Of a DNA stretch of 64,000 nt, positions 24,491-37,590 are shown in pieces (position 1 is the first letter of the stretch; each line of letters starts with the position of its first letter). Position numbers and translations under genes: made by a program. The stretch is from Saccopteryx bilineata. Lineage: Eukaryota > Chordata > Mammalia > Chiroptera > Emballonuridae. The DNA lies in assembly GCF_036850765.1 (NCBI RefSeq), contig NC_089495.1, forward strand, positions 66,006,410 to 66,070,409, written 5' to 3'. The notes below the pieces were generated by a model. That model was given only the letters and a program-made list of their open reading frames with translations, made no database searches and was not told the DNA's origin.

Positions 24491-24743
24491 AAAAATAAAA
24501 AAATAGAAATAGAAACAACCAACATTCAGTAGATTATGCTATGCACACTTAAGATAAATACAGTAGCTCAAGTATTTGTAACAACCCACACTGACAATTC
24601 AAATAGAAAATGCTACTGATATAATTTTGTTGCCTTTATGTGTATTAAAATAATTTTGTTTGGCCACAAACAAAACCGATTAATTAGTTCTTTATCTGCA
24701 AAAAGTCAAAAGAGAAAATGTATTCTAAATAATTATAAAATCA

Positions 24744-25116
24744 GTCTGACCAGGAGGTAGTGCAGTGGATAAAGCATTGGCCGGGGATACATAGGACCCA
24801 GATTCGAAACTCTGAAGTTGCCGGCTCGAATGTGGGCCAATCCAGCTTGAGCGCAGGCTCACCAGCTTGAGCGTGGGTTTGCAGGTTTTAGTGTAGGATC
24901 ATAGAAATGACCCCACTGGCTTGGCTCACTAGGGCTCACTGGCTTGAGCCCAAGGTCATTGGATTGAGCAAGGGGTCACTGGCTCACCTGGAGCACCCTG
25001 GTCAAGGCACCTATAAGAAAGCAATCAATGAACAACTAAGGTGCCACAATGAAGAACTGATGCTTCTCATCTCTCTCCCTTCCTGTCTGTCTGTCCCTGT
25101 CTGTCTCTCTCAAAGA
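24744..25116 (+). repeat. tRNA-derived SINE, type B
   Basis: Head 'gtctgaccaggaggtagtgc', repeated 'ccagcttgagcg' units, 'gtcaaggcacctataagaaa', and 'ctgtctgtccctgtctgtct' end. A probable imperfect target repeat (aattataaaatca / aattataaactca) flanks it. Confidence 0.9.
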
Positions 25117-25446
25117 AATTATAAACTCATAACTAAATTATAGTTTAATACTGCAATCAACCTGGGAAACCCTATATGTGCACTATGATACAACTTAGTT
25201 TTTGTAAATATATATAAAATAGAATTAAAAAGAAACTACAAAGGAATCCAAAAAAAGAACTACTTGCTAACCATTGTCCCAATGCAATCATTAAAAATAA
25301 GTTTAGGTAAGTAATATGTACTATAAACTAGGAGGTATCTTATATCCAGAATTTAAATTTATCCATGTATTTGTTCCCTGTTACCTCTTAGAGAAATCAA
25401 TATGCCCAAATTGAAAGATAAACTGTCTTACTCTAATTTTATTTTG
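25117..25446. other. Unannotated AT-rich sequence
   Basis: Nothing recognised. Confidence 0.4.
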
Positions 25447-25806
25447 TACTTTTCTGAAGTGAGAAGCAGGGAGGCAGAGAGATAGACTCCCTCATGCACC
25501 TGACCTAGATCTACCCGGCATGCCCACTAAGGGGTGATGCTCTGCTCATCTGCGGCATTGCTCCATTGCATCCAAAGCTATTCTAGCGCCAGAGGCAGAG
25601 ACCATGGAGCCACATTCAGTGCCCGGGCTAACTTTGCTCCAGTAGAGACTTGGCTGAGGGAAGGGAAGAGAGAAATAGAAAGAAAGAAGAGGGGGAAGGG
25701 TGGAGAAGCAGTTGGGTGCTTTTCTTGAGTGTCTTGACTGGGAATCAAACCCAGGACATTCAGAAGCCAGGCTGATGCTCTACCCCTGAGCTAACCAGCC
25801 AGGGCT
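25447..25806 (-). repeat. tRNA-derived SINE, type A
   Basis: The reverse complement starts 'agccctggctggttagctca'. Full-length body. The CTCF-like core is mutated here (CCCACTAAGGGGTG). Confidence 0.9.
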
Positions 25807-26145
25807 GTACATTTTACTTTTGAAACAAATTGTTGTATTGAAAAAAGTTTACATAGAAAATAAAGTCCCTGATGTTTTCCCTTAACCAAATTTATTACCA
25901 TATACCTTCCCATAGCCATAAACTGAAGTTAGACATTAAATCACAAATTAGGAAACAAAAAACTTACCTCTCTAAAACCTCTATTGCACATTTTGATAAC
26001 ATCCTTTGACGAGTTACTAAACTTCTAAATCAAAAGTTAAACTGATATTTTTAATATGGTGTGTAAAATGATGATCTAATATATATTTTAAAGCAACTTA
26101 ACATATCTATTGCCTAAAATAATTAACATTAATTGTTGTTCTTCC
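25807..26145. other. Unannotated AT-rich sequence
   Basis: Nothing recognised. Confidence 0.4.
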
Positions 26146-26530
26146 TATAGAACTACAAAAGACCCCAAATAACTGAAGTAAAAGAAAGAAAAGCTAGAGG
26201 CACCACACTGTCTGATTTCAAGCTATACGACAAAGCTATAGTAATTAAAACCATATAGTACTGAGATAAAAACAGACACATAGACCAATGGAACAGAATA
26301 GAGATCCCAGAAATAAACCAACGCATATACAGTCAATTAATCTTTGACAAAGGTACCAAGAATACACACTGGAGAAGGAACAGTTTCTTTACTAAATTGT
26401 GTTGGAAAACTAGATATCCATATGCAAAAAAAAAAAAAATAGAATTGAACCCTTGCTATACACCATACACAAACATTAATTTGTAATGAATTTAAGATTT
26501 AAATATAAGTCCTGAAAGTATATAACTCTT
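26146..26530 (+). mobile_element. L1 ORF2 fragment
   Basis: Collinear with the full-length L1 at about 59.57-59.93 kb: 'gaactacaaaagaccccaaa', 'gaccaatggaacagaataga', 'tctttgacaaaggtacc'. Contains an A14 run and stops. It ends in mid-ORF with no 3' UTR. Confidence 0.8.
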
Positions 26531-26662
26531 TTTAATCTTAGTTTTGATGCCCTGTTGAATGTTCTTACATGATTATTTCTGAAGTCATTTCTATTGTCAT
26601 TCATATTTCAATGCCTAGAAAATACTTAGTACATTTTATTGAAGGTATAAGTGGAATAATTA

Positions 26663-26770
26663 TTGTCTTTTAAGAGGATTTTGGCTATTTTGGGAAAAAG
26701 TTATAAAGAATGTCCTGTTACCTACTACTATTTAATGTCAATAATGCCATCTTTTATTTAACTATATAAA
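26663..26770 (+). repeat. Copy 2 of an unclassified ~105-bp repeat
   Basis: Same-orientation match to 21758-21860, roughly 85-90% by eye, with abrupt ends. No TIR, tail or tRNA-like head seen. Confidence 0.65.
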
Positions 26771-27184
26771 ACAATTTCACAGGTAAATTATTACAATATT
26801 TGTTTATCTTGTCTTTCTTTCTGTTTTTCTCTTCTAATTAATTTTCCTCAAGCAATATTTTAAAATACCTCCAAATCTTCATTATCTTATATGACTTTAT
26901 TCACAATTAACTTTTATAACCAGCAAAAATACAGGTTAGGCCTATATTAGTGAGGCAGAAGAAACACATAGGCTACACTATTAGTATATAGAAACACTAC
27001 CTTTGATTTAGTTTATCACTAATCACTTAGACACATTTTGTTCACTTTTATACCTTATGGAAATAAAATATGGTACCTGAATATAAACTGCTTCTATTTA
27101 ATTGATTTAATATGTGGTTTATGAGTACACAAAGGTATTGAGAAATAGATAATTTAAAAAAATAGGGGTATTGCATATAACTGT

Positions 27185-27245
27185 CATTTTTTATTAAATT
27201 TATTGGGATGACCCCGGTTAACCTAATTATATAGGTTTTTTTAAA
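27185..27245 (-). repeat. L1 3'-end fragment, antisense
   Basis: 'aaatttattgggatgacccc' followed by 'ggttaacctaattatatagg' is the reverse complement of a common L1 3' end. Very short. Confidence 0.5.
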
Positions 27246-28099
27246 ATAGGGTATATAGAAATTTTATGTTCCTTCTGTTCAATTTTGTTTTGTACCTAAA
27301 TCAGCTCTAAAAGTATACCTTATAAATTATATGTAAGTAGTAGTTCAGACAAATGCTTACACTGTTTTGTATATATTAATTATAATTAGTATTAGAGAGT
27401 AAAACACCACTTAATGCAGGCTAACTTCTTTAACAATCCAAATATGTAAAATGTCTCAAATAAAATAATTATCTTCTCTTGTTCACATAAAAGCATTTGA
27501 CAGGTGAACACGTTTGTGGGCTGTTGTTTGTATGCAGTCATTCAGAGATCATAATCTGAAGAGACTGCCAATTTAAAGAGAAGCATCCAAGATTGAATTG
27601 GATCTATAGATACTCAGTAAATAAGGAGACCATGGATTGTTGGGTGAATATAACACTGTCAGCTAAATTATGCAATTTGGTACAAGAAATGTCCATGTCC
27701 ACTCTAAGCTTAATCATCTTCTAGGTTTCATTACTTGACTCAGCATAAACCCTCTTTGCTGCCTCTTGCTTGAGTCTGAATCATGCATGATATTGTATAA
27801 AACTTAACTACCTCCCTAGTTATTTCCCTCAGTGTTGTGCCTTTCAGTCAGACTTACATTACTTTGGTGGAAAATTTTTTTAAGTAAAATGTATTTGTTG
27901 TGAAGTTTTAAATTAACACAAAGTCATTACATGGACATTTTATCAATTATATTCTTTATGACTCTATAAAGCAAACTCTATAAAGATTGAGAATATAATA
28001 TTTAATTAATAATTATATTTCAACTCCCAATTATGATTAACATTATAACTTTAGGACATTTCATTTCTACTTCAAATTATCAAAATCTTAGATAAAATA
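27246..28099. other. Mostly unique sequence
   Basis: No repeat landmarks seen. About 27.47-27.88 kb is less AT-biased than its surroundings but has no open frame of note. Confidence 0.4.
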
Positions 28100-30850
28100 T
28101 AAAAAAATTCAAAAATCAACTCTTCAAAATGAGATCTTTGAGAATCAGAATCAAAAATAAAATAGAGAAGAGACAGTTGAGCTGAAACCAGTCTGTTGGT
28201 CTTTTGATCTCAAAACAGGTGGGAGTTGCCAGAAATTTTGTCCTTACACAGTAACCATAAAAAAAAAAAAGGTGGCCTCCATTCAAAACTTGAAAACGAC
28301 TGGAGTTACACCGAAGGATAGAAACTAGAGGTCAGTGTATAGTTCATGTTTTCTCCTCAGCTTCAAAAAGAGGGTTTTGCAAAGCTGATAGTGACCTTTG
28401 CCCGGAACTAGAGCTTTTATGAAGCAGTAGTCTAGAAGGTTGGGAAAAGAAATTCACAAACCCTTGACTAGAGAGTAAGCCAAGCCACCAGCTGTTTTGA
28501 AGAATAGATTTTCTACATCCCCAAAATAATCACACAGCATCAGTTCAAACCAATATTAAAAATCTATTTTTTAGACAGGAAGCCACAATGAAAGAACTAA
28601 CTGAAGAAATAGTGCTGGATGAAATAAAGGTACAGAGAAATTCAGAAAGTATTGAAAAACTGATCAAATAAAGTTTCACACAAAGAAATTCAACAGTAGC
28701 TAGTATATAAAGATCTATAATGTAAAGTTAGACAGATATAAAAAAGAGTATATATGCTTCCATATGAATTTCAAGTACAAGATCAGTCTAAAATATCCTT
28801 TAAAGTGATTATTTTGGTTTCTTCAAAGAGACAAATAGAGAAATAATAGAAATAGAAATTAATTCCTACCAAAAAAGGCAGAAATACAAATATCAGTTGA
28901 CTATGCACAAGAAAAATTAAAATGCTCCAAATGAGAATGAGATGATGCTTAGAAATTAAATTAAGATACAAGACCAGAGAAGGTAAATGTGAAACAAATA
29001 TAAGCTCAGTTAAACATTGTGATAGTAGAATTTGGCTACTTTAACTGTTTAATAGAAATGTCTAAAAAAGACAACAGAAATTTGGTAACTTAGGTCTTCA
29101 ACATGAGATGCATTTCAACTGCTAAGAAAAAAAATGAATTCTAATCTAGGTACATGAGAGTGAAAGGAGACTTCAAGGGTAAAATGAATATGTTAAAACT
29201 AGTACAGGCAAAATACAGAATATAGAAGAGAAGAATGGCAATTTTTCTGATAGTACTTTAATTAAAACTAAATGCCAAAATACAATGGAAATTAACATAA
29301 AAGTGATAAAAATAATTTTCTATATTGAATTCTGAATTGAAATAACTTATTATTCACCATTAAAGAAAAAAATTGAAAAATATTTATCTGAAAGAGGTAA
29401 TAAAAGATATGCTTTCACAAGAAAGAATGTATAAAAAGGAATAATTCAGATACAAAAAAGAAAAAGAAACTAAGCTCAGATATTCATAAAAATATTGATA
29501 TATTTAACCCATGTTCATAAAAACATATTTTGAATGTTAAAATTATGGCTAAATCTACCCTAGGAAAGGTGAACCTGAAGTTTAGACAACTCTAACAAAG
29601 AAGATAGAGAGAAGGATTGGAATGAGAGCTGTGCTCTAACAAATAAAGATGCTATATACTTGGTCTTATTCTGAGGAACTACAATCAATGCACTGAAGAA
29701 AGACTCATTAGAAATAGTCATACTTGCCTGACTAGGTGGTGGCACAGTGGATAGAGCATCAGACTGGGATGTGGAGGACCCAGGTTTGAGGACCCAAGTT
29801 TGAGACCTCGGGTCGCCAGCTTGAGCGTGGGCTCATCTGGTTTGAGCAAAGCTCATCAGCTTGGACCCAAGGTCACTAGCTCGAGCAAGGGATTACTCAG
29901 TCTGCTGTAGCCCCACGGTTAAGGCATATAATGAACAACTAAGGTGTTGCAACGAAAAACTAGTGATTGATGCTTCTTATCTTTCTCTGTTCCTGTCTGT
30001 CTGCCCCTATCTATCCCTCTCTCTGACTCTCATTCTGTCTCTGTAAAAAAAAATAAAAAAGAAAAAAGAAAAGAAAAAAGAAATAGTCATACTCTAGTAA
30101 TAATGTTAAATATTTATGGCCATTGAATAAATGAGTTAAAAATAAACATGATCTCTAAATCCACAATGAAATTTAAGGTGGAAATAGAAAACTTAAACAA
30201 AGTAGTAAAATTTTTCAAAGAAAAAGAAAATTTGGTTAAAAAATGTTAAATATGAATGTCTTTTCAAGATATTAGATTTATACTCATGTTTACTTTGAAT
30301 GATTAAACAATTTTATAGAACTATCAAACTTATTTACTTTTGAGAAATAATTAAAATAAAAATGATGCATTTAACAAAAAGATGTATATCAAATAACAAC
30401 CAAAACAAAGTAGAAATTTGAAATCAAATATAAAAATCATTTAGGAAAACATTAAAAGAAATGATAAAGTGAATAGTTAAAAATTTTAAAAGAATCATTT
30501 CATAGGTTTAAAAAATCATAAATTTAAATGTTTAAATGAGCCCTAAAATATATGTAATAAAAATATCAAAGAAGTATAAAGCCATAATCATAAAAGGTTT
30601 AATATACTTCTAGAAATATGTAAATTATTCAAGCAAATGTAGAAAAATTTGAACTCCAGTTTAATAGACATATAATATACAATGGAAAACTATTCCTTAT
30701 ATGCTTGAGCTTATAGAAGGAAAAGGCAAACTCACTCATTAAAATGCATACAAACACCCCACTAACATATATACAAACTACCTACAGCCATATGGAAAAT
30801 AAAACTTGTCCACAAGTTAATTGCTGATCCTCATACTCAAAGGTAAAATG
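28100..30850 (+). mobile_element. Ancient L1/HAL1-like sequence, strongly decayed
   Basis: A-rich sequence with ORF1/HAL1-like texture, for example 'gaaagaactaactgaagaaa' and 'gtgctggatgaaataaag' near 28590, and later stretches like 'ggtggaaatagaaaacttaa'. Interrupted by a type B SINE (29726-30078). All frames are broken. Assignment is by texture and a few phrases. Confidence 0.35.
29726..30078 (+). repeat. tRNA-derived SINE, type B, with target-site duplication
   Basis: Head 'gcctgactaggtggtggcac'. Flanked by agaaatagtcatact at 29710-29724 and 30079-30093. Shows an in-place duplication of a 14-bp unit (gaggacccaggttt / gaggacccaagttt) and a tail of AAAAG-type repeats. Confidence 0.95.
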
Positions 30851-30876
30851 TTATTTACCATTCTTGAAAATGGCCT

Positions 30877-31216
30877 TTTGTTTGGTTTTTAGAGGGGGGT
30901 GGGACAGACTAACAGGAAGGGAGAGAGATGAGAAGCACCAACTCATGGTCCCAGCACCTTAGTTGTTCATTGATTGCTTTTTCATATGTGCCTTGACCAG
31001 GGGACTCCAGCCAAGCCAGTGACCCCTTGCTCAAGCCAGTGAACCTTGGGTTCATATCTATGATACCACACTCAAGCTGGCAACCCATGCTCAATCTGAT
31101 GAGCCTGTACTCAAGCTGGAAGAGCCTGTCTCAAGCTGGTGACCTCAGGGTTTTCAACCTAGGTCTTTAGCATCCTAGGTCAATGCTCTATCTACTGTGT
31201 TACCATTTGTTCAGGC
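30877..31216 (-). repeat. tRNA-derived SINE, type B
   Basis: Reverse-complement landmarks: 'gcctgaacaaatggtaacac', 'ttgagcaaggggtcactggc', 'gcacatatgaaaaagcaatc'. Probable imperfect flanking repeat (aaaatggcct / aaaagtggcct). Confidence 0.85.
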
Positions 31217-31429
31217 AAAAGTGGCCTAGTTTTAATGATTTGTTTGACCAATAAGTATTATCAAGTTCTGCTAGAGAGTTATTGCCTAGTCTTGAAGAAA
31301 ACTACCTCTGCTCTTTTGTGTCTTTAACAATATATACAAAGTCCAGCTATTCTGAGGCCACCATGATCTGAAGAAGACTGACAACTATAGTACCAAGTAT
31401 AGGTGTCCCAGTGGAACTGAAAAAAAAAA

Positions 31430-31733
31430 TTTTTAGTGAGAGGAGGGGATGCCAAGAGACTCCTGTATGTACCCCAACAGAGATCTGCCCAGCAAGCCCC
31501 CTACAGGGCAATGTTCTGCCCATCTGGGGGCAAAGGCCAGGAAGCCATTTTCAGCACCAGGGACCAAATCAGTGGAACCAATCCAGCCATAGCTATGGGA
31601 GGGGAAGAAGAGTGGTGGGTGGGGGGAGGATGGAGAAGCAGATGGTTGCTTCTCCTGTATGCCCTGACTGGGATTGAACCTGAGACATCCACACATTGGG
31701 CTGACACTCTATCACTGAGCCAACAAAGAGGGC
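31430..31733 (-). repeat. tRNA-derived SINE, type A, shortened
   Basis: Type A landmarks are present ('gcagatggttgcttctcctg', 'cactctatcactgagccaac'), but the body lacks about 60 bp. Old copy. The overlapping 146- and 114-codon frames are artefacts of the SINE. Confidence 0.85.
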
Positions 31734-31734
31734 C

Positions 31735-34409
31735 AAACTTTTTAATTATACCTATCAGGTATAATTCCTTAATTATACCAGAATGTGATTGTGATAAACC
31801 AATTAGGAACTCCAGTTCAATCCATCCACCTGATGAATACCACAAAATGGTATTTGTTGACAGCTCCTGGAGTTAGTAGAACTAGTCAATAGAACATTCT
31901 CCACACTTTTGACTTATGAAATGCTGAAAGGTAGCAAAATGTTTCTCATTTAATCTTGTAGGCTATTTTGTTATGGAGCAATATATAATGAAATAAGCAC
32001 TTAAAAATATATCAGGTGTTTGTTTACAAACTCAAAAATCAATATTGGAAAAATAGATTAACATAATCTACTAAATTAAAAGATTAAAGCAAGACAAGTT
32101 TTTTTTACCTGAATAAATTTTTTAAAAAATCAATAAAATTTACCTTTAATGTATAACATTGAATAAATGGGTCTATTCAAGTTATAAATAAAACAAATTC
32201 ATATTTAATCTAACATTTTAGCAAAATGAATTTAATACAGCTTTTTGTAGAAGAAAAATCTTTTATCTGTTAATGTCAATAATTTTTGTAGTTTGAGGTT
32301 TCTTTGATGTTTAGATATCCAGGGACTCTTTCTCATAGTGATCCCTTAATACTCATGAGATAAAAAATAAATAAATACATAAATAAATGCAATTCAGACT
32401 CTGCTGCCAAAGAGACAAAGCTCATTAAATGTCCTAATCATTCTACATGAACAGATGGCTTCTATTCAAGCAAAGCAAAGCAGTAATTATACACATCTGT
32501 ACAATACCAATAAAATCCAATATATCCAGAAGCTATTGGTTGCCATTTTAGACAACAGTCTATGAGAATAACATTTGTGTAATTATTTAGTCATTTCTCA
32601 TAAAAGCTATAATGATGCTCAAATAACTGTTATCATGTAAAACACAAGAGATATGTTTACAGTTTATTTCTTCTAAAAAAGTGTTATGGACTGATGGCCA
32701 ATAGCATATTAAGCTTATTAAACCTAGTGTCTATTTGCCATTTTTATTCTTTTTTTGTGACATTAGAAATTTGTTTCTGTTGGTAAATAAACATATTTAC
32801 TCAGTTTTTTTTTTGAAGAAACTTGTATATTCTTGTGATCAGGAATATGAAAAAATATTATATCTCCAAAAAAATAGACTAAAAATATTGATCACAAACA
32901 AAGCTGAATACAGTTCTCTGAATTATAAATATTTCTTTTTAATTTTCATACACAGGCAGAAATGTCATCACTTAAAGTTGTGTACTGCAGTTTAACATGA
33001 AGGAACAGCAGCTTTCCCATCTGGAGAGATACTTAAATGTTTTTTATTGTCCATTTGGTTTCACTAGTTCTGTATGGCAGCATGCAGACACCCACATTTT
33101 CTGTCTAGAAGTGCAAATAAATGCTTTTATTCCTGGCAGCTCATGTAAAATTCTTCAGTCCAGATAGCCAGACTAAAATGCTTCTGGCAACCAAAATAAT
33201 TGTATTAACCCAGTGAAATGATATGCATAAAATTCAGATTATGTCCTATAAAACCAATTCTCATTACTAACCTTAATGAAGCCAATATGTATTCCTTTAT
33301 ACAAATGATAAAGTATTTGGCCTATTTGTATATTCCCAATAAATTTAAATTCCTTCAACCGTTTTAGATATAAATGTCAGCTAAAAATGCAATATTCAGT
33401 AAAACAAAAAAGTAAATAATAAAATAAGAGCTATCAGAATTTAGAAACTAAAGAAATTTTTAGTGTTTGAATGGATATGGTCAAGTTCATAAAAAAATGG
33501 GACCTTACTCAGATCTTAAAAGACAGGTAAAATATGAATGAAATTTGGATTAAGTATTATAGAAATAAGTGATATATATAGTTGTGACTATTTGACTATT
33601 GAAATATAGAATATACTGATAAACTTGACATTTTATGAATGGTAAATAGTTAAAATGCTCAAATGAGACTTAGAGTGATTGTGAAATGACAGGCATTGGG
33701 AGAATCTTGACACATATGGGAAAGGGAAATTGAGACAAAGCATATACTTAGTAAATAATGCTGAAAGATGAATGAGTAGGTTAGTGGTAAAAGGTATAGA
33801 CATATGAAATCAGAATAGCACTTTTTAACAATAAAGCAATTGTTAACATGAGCATATTGCCTGACGTTTATACTCCAGTATTGAATCACTTCTCCCTCAT
33901 TCAGAAACAGTTCTTGGAAGATAGTGAATAATTACAAATCACATATGAACTAAAATGAAGGAAAATCTGTTTTAATGTTATAAATTACATTAAAATTTAA
34001 GTGGCAAATAAGAGCATTGATTGAGGCAAATATGGTTAATAAAGATCAAAACTTTTGTTTCAACCACACATGAAAAATATTAATAAGCAGGCTAATTTTT
34101 TTTAAAATTAGAATATGCTTATTCTAGAAAACAAGAACATCTTTACAGATTATTTTTCAAATTAAAATCTTAACCATGACTATATAATTTCTATATAAAA
34201 TAAGTAAAAGTCAAAATTAAAAAGGAGTATAAATTGATGCAAATTATATTCAGTTTAAAGAATGTCATCCCATTAAATTTAATGTTTAAATTAAAAAATA
34301 TATCTTCAAGAATGCCCTTAACACATGGGTGGTATAGTCTTTATTTAATCATCAACTTGGCTCATTTCGGTGTCCTGTGACAATGGTAGGGTGTCATAAA
34401 GAACACTAG
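31735..34409. other. Long unique interval without recognised repeats
   Basis: The longest stretch in the window in which I see no mobile element. It has an (AAAT)n-like patch at about 32363-32390. The segment 32.4-33.3 kb is of more even composition. No splice-supported or long open frame; an 86-codon frame at 32735 and a 76-codon frame at 33659 look incidental. Confidence 0.45.
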
Positions 34410-34410
34410 G

Positions 34411-34587
34411 GTCTGATGTGTAGGGGCGCAGTGGATAAAGCATTGACCTGGAACCCTGAGGTCACCAATTCAAAACCTGGGCTTGCCCGGTCAAGGCACA
34501 TATGGGAGCTGATGCTTTCAGCATCTCCCCCCTTGTCTCTCTCTCTCTCTCTCCTCTCTAAAATTAATAAATAAAACATTAAAAAAA
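34411..34587 (+). repeat. Short tRNA-derived SINE with target-site duplication
   Basis: 'gtctgatgtgtaggggcgca', 'gtggataaagcattgacc', 'tgcccggtcaaggcacatat', (CT)n, A-rich tail. Flanked by aacactagg at 34402-34410 and 34588-34596. Same short type as 13950-14145. Confidence 0.85.
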
Positions 34588-34904
34588 AACACTAGGCACA
34601 GAATAAATTCTTACCATGTAATACTTTCTACAACATGCTGACAAGTGGTAATCCAATAGTCAAAAAACTAAAATAACACATTTAATTTTGGAAGAAAAGT
34701 TCTAATCATGAGAAAATATTCCTTTATAAAGACATGTCTGAGTCCCAATTATTGCTTCTTGGTCCACATTACAGCATAGACATAGATTTACTCCCTCTAG
34801 TACAAGTTTACAAATAGTATTCATAATGATACAGTGGGTATTTTAGTTTAAAAAAGAAAATCTTTCTCTTAGAGAAATACATACTTACATACTGAAACAT
34901 ATAG

Positions 34905-35085
34905 ATTAAATAATGTCTTGAATTTGCTTCAAAATACTTAAGGACAAGAAGACTAGGTCAAGATAAAGGAAGAAAAATGGGCATTTTGATAATTGCTGTA
35001 GCAGGGTAATAGGTACATGGGAATTCACTGTACGACTCTGCCTGCTTTCATATATGCTTAAGTTTTTTATAATAAAAAGTTAAAT
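34905..35085 (+). repeat. L1M-type 3' end, old
   Basis: 'ggtaataggtacatgggaat', 'tatgcttaagttttttataa', 'taaaaagttaaa' resembles the 3' UTR end of ancient L1M elements. Confidence 0.45.
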
Positions 35086-35159
35086 AAAAAATAATAAAAG
35101 GCACATCATCATTACAAACCAGATCCACATTTTTCTTAGATTAAAATGGGAAAGTATAC

Positions 35160-35519
35160 GCCTCACCAGGCGGTGGCGCAGTGGGTAAAGCATAGGACTG
35201 GGATGCAAAAGACCCAGGTTCGGACTCCGAGGTCGCTAGCTTGAGCACAGGCTCATCTGGTTTGAGCAAAAAGCTCACCAGATTGAGCCCAAGGTCATTG
35301 GCTCAAGCAAGGGGTTACTCCATCTGCTGAAGGCCCATGGTCAAGGCACATATGAGAAAGCAATCAATGAACAACTAAGGTGTTGCAACGTGCAACGAAA
35401 AATTAATGATTGATGCTTCTCATCTCTCCATTCCTGTCTGTCTGTCTGTCCCTGTCTATTCCTCTCTCTGACTCTCTCTCTCTGTCTCTGTAAAAGAAAA
35501 AAATAAAATAAAATAAAAT
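35160..35519 (+). repeat. tRNA-derived SINE, type B, with target-site duplication
   Basis: Head 'gcctcaccaggcggtggcgc', near-consensus body, tail of AAAAT repeats. Flanked by aaaatgggaaagt at 35143-35155 and 35520-35532. Confidence 0.95.
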
Positions 35520-35720
35520 AAAATGGGAAAGTTTAAACTTTCTATATATGAAATAGTACACTTTAAATGTAGAAATATTATTGAAATAATATGAGAGCTT
35601 TTCTGGTTCATAAAACCTAGTCATTAATTAACACTAGCAAAACATATTTTAAATACTGGGTAAGCTTACAAAAATAAAAGAAATCCTCTGCAGACAAAAG
35701 TGAAATAAAAGTCAGTGTGG

Positions 35721-35911
35721 GCTCTGGCCAGTTTTCTCAGTGGATAGAGCATTGTCCCTGCACACCAAGGTATGGAGTCCATCCTGTTCAGGCCACATAC
35801 AGGAAGCAACCAATGAAGTTAGAACTAAATGGAACAACTAAATTAAACCATGAGTTGAGGTCTCTCTCTCTCTCTCTTTCACTCAAATCAATGGAAAAAT
35901 GAAAAAAAAAA
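35721..35911 (+). repeat. VES-like short SINE
   Basis: Head 'gctctggccagttttctcag', 'tggatagagcattgtccctg', 'tcaggccacatacaggaagc', (CT)n, then 'caaatcaatggaaaaa'. This resembles the bat VES layout (short body, CT run, AATCAAT end). Assignment tentative. Confidence 0.65.
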
Positions 35912-36955
35912 TAGTGTGATAAGTGTGACCAAATCCTAAGCTTCGCTGAGGACATTTGCTGAGTCTAAAACAGAAAGTCATAGATCTTTATGACCACACC
36001 ATTACTATAGGAAAATAGTTAAGTCTTTATAAAGGTGAAGTGGGCACCAAGATTTCTGCATGTCGCCAGAGTTTTGTCAAACTTTATTATCTGTGAAATT
36101 GAATGCTGGGGGCGGGGGAGGAGGAGGAGGGAGGAAAAAAGAATCAACTCTATATAAAACCAATGTGTTAAATTATTTTTTAAGGTTTGAGTAGGACAAA
36201 AGAGTTTTTCCTTGTGATTTGTAAATATAAGCATATTCTCAACACACAAATTTGCTCTCTATATATTCTTGATTCAAGATACCCTAATATGAGATATAAT
36301 TTAAAGTGATCTGTTATTGGTAAAACCTAAGTCTGTTGTCTGAAACAAGTACACATGCTGCATAGAATAATTGACTTTAAAATTTAAGCATCTTAAAATT
36401 TAAAAAAAGACAAATATTAAATTTTAGTGGGCTTCAGATATAGAAATTGACTACTTGATTATAAAATATTAATATATATAATGTAAAAAAATCAAAATAA
36501 GGTTCAGAAATACTATCAAAGGTATTAAACAAGAATTGAAAAAGAAAATCAGTCAGTAAGAAAATCATTGAGAATGTTTCACAATTGATACATATCATAA
36601 ATTCTGAAATTTGGAAAATACAGAAAAACCAAGGCAGATTCTATAAAAAGAAGTTTACAACAAAGCATATCTCAAAACTGCCTATCTCAAAACGGCCCAA
36701 AATGTATTAAAACAAGTGTATCTTTAAAATTACTAAGGAAAATCAATAGATTATGTACTAATGAACAATATTTGAGCTAAAATAAAAATTTGCAACTTCA
36801 ATAGAAAACACTGAAATAAAATTTTCAAAATGTCCAGAGAAAATAATAAACTTAAGACTCTACATTTAAGTTAAAAAGTAAAATATTTAAGTTAAATAGT
36901 AAAATATTTAAGTAAAAGGTAAGTCAAAGGTCTTTTCATAAATAACAAATTAACT
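35912..36955 (+). other. AT-rich sequence; possible old L1 in the right half
   Basis: Purine-rich (G/GGA) patch at about 36108-36140. From about 36480 the sequence is A-rich and L1M/HAL1-like in texture. Three tandem copies of a ~21-bp unit (aaaatatttaagttaaatagt) lie at about 36855-36920. Confidence 0.35.
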
Positions 36956-37311
36956 GCCCTGGCTGGCTGGCTTAGTGGTAGAATGTAAGCTGGCATGTAT
37001 AAGTCCTGGGTTTGATTCCCAATCAGGGCACACAGGAAAGGTGGTCATCCACATCCCCTTCTCCACACACTCTTCTCTCTCTCTTCCCTTCTTTCAGCCA
37101 TGGCTGGAATGGTTCAAGCAAGCTAGCCCCAGGTACTGAGTATGGCTCCATGGCCTACCTCAGGTGCTAAAATAGCTCAGTTTCCCAGTAACAGAAGAGC
37201 AGCCTCAGATGGGCAAAGCAGCGGGTTCATCTGGTGGATTTTGATCAAGGAGCATGCGGGAGTCTGTCTCCCTCCCTGCCAGCCTCTCACTTTCTCACTT
37301 AATAAAAAAAC
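36956..37311 (+). repeat. tRNA-derived SINE, type A
   Basis: Head 'gccctggctggctggcttag', body with 'ccatggcctacctcaggtgc', tail 'cttaataaaaaaacaatt'. Diverged. Confidence 0.85.
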
Positions 37312-37590
37312 AATTATAATGCAATGTTGCAGTTTTAAAATGTATTCAATAAGAATACCAAGCATGGCAAGTTTTACAGTATTACCAAAAATGAAAGATG
37401 TGGTTTATATGGTGTTAGGAAACAATAAAACATGTTACTAACAATTATTGAAAAATAATTAACAATTATAAGAATAAAATTTATAAGTTAAGTATCAAAA
37501 GTAAAAAAATAGGTATTTTTGGTTGTTTTTTAAATAATAAATGCAAAAGTAGTGGTGAAAAATAATTTTAATGTAAGATAACATTGTAAG

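Noticed and set aside
31436..31876. 146-codon frame
   Set aside because: Mostly an old SINE with flanking sequence added.
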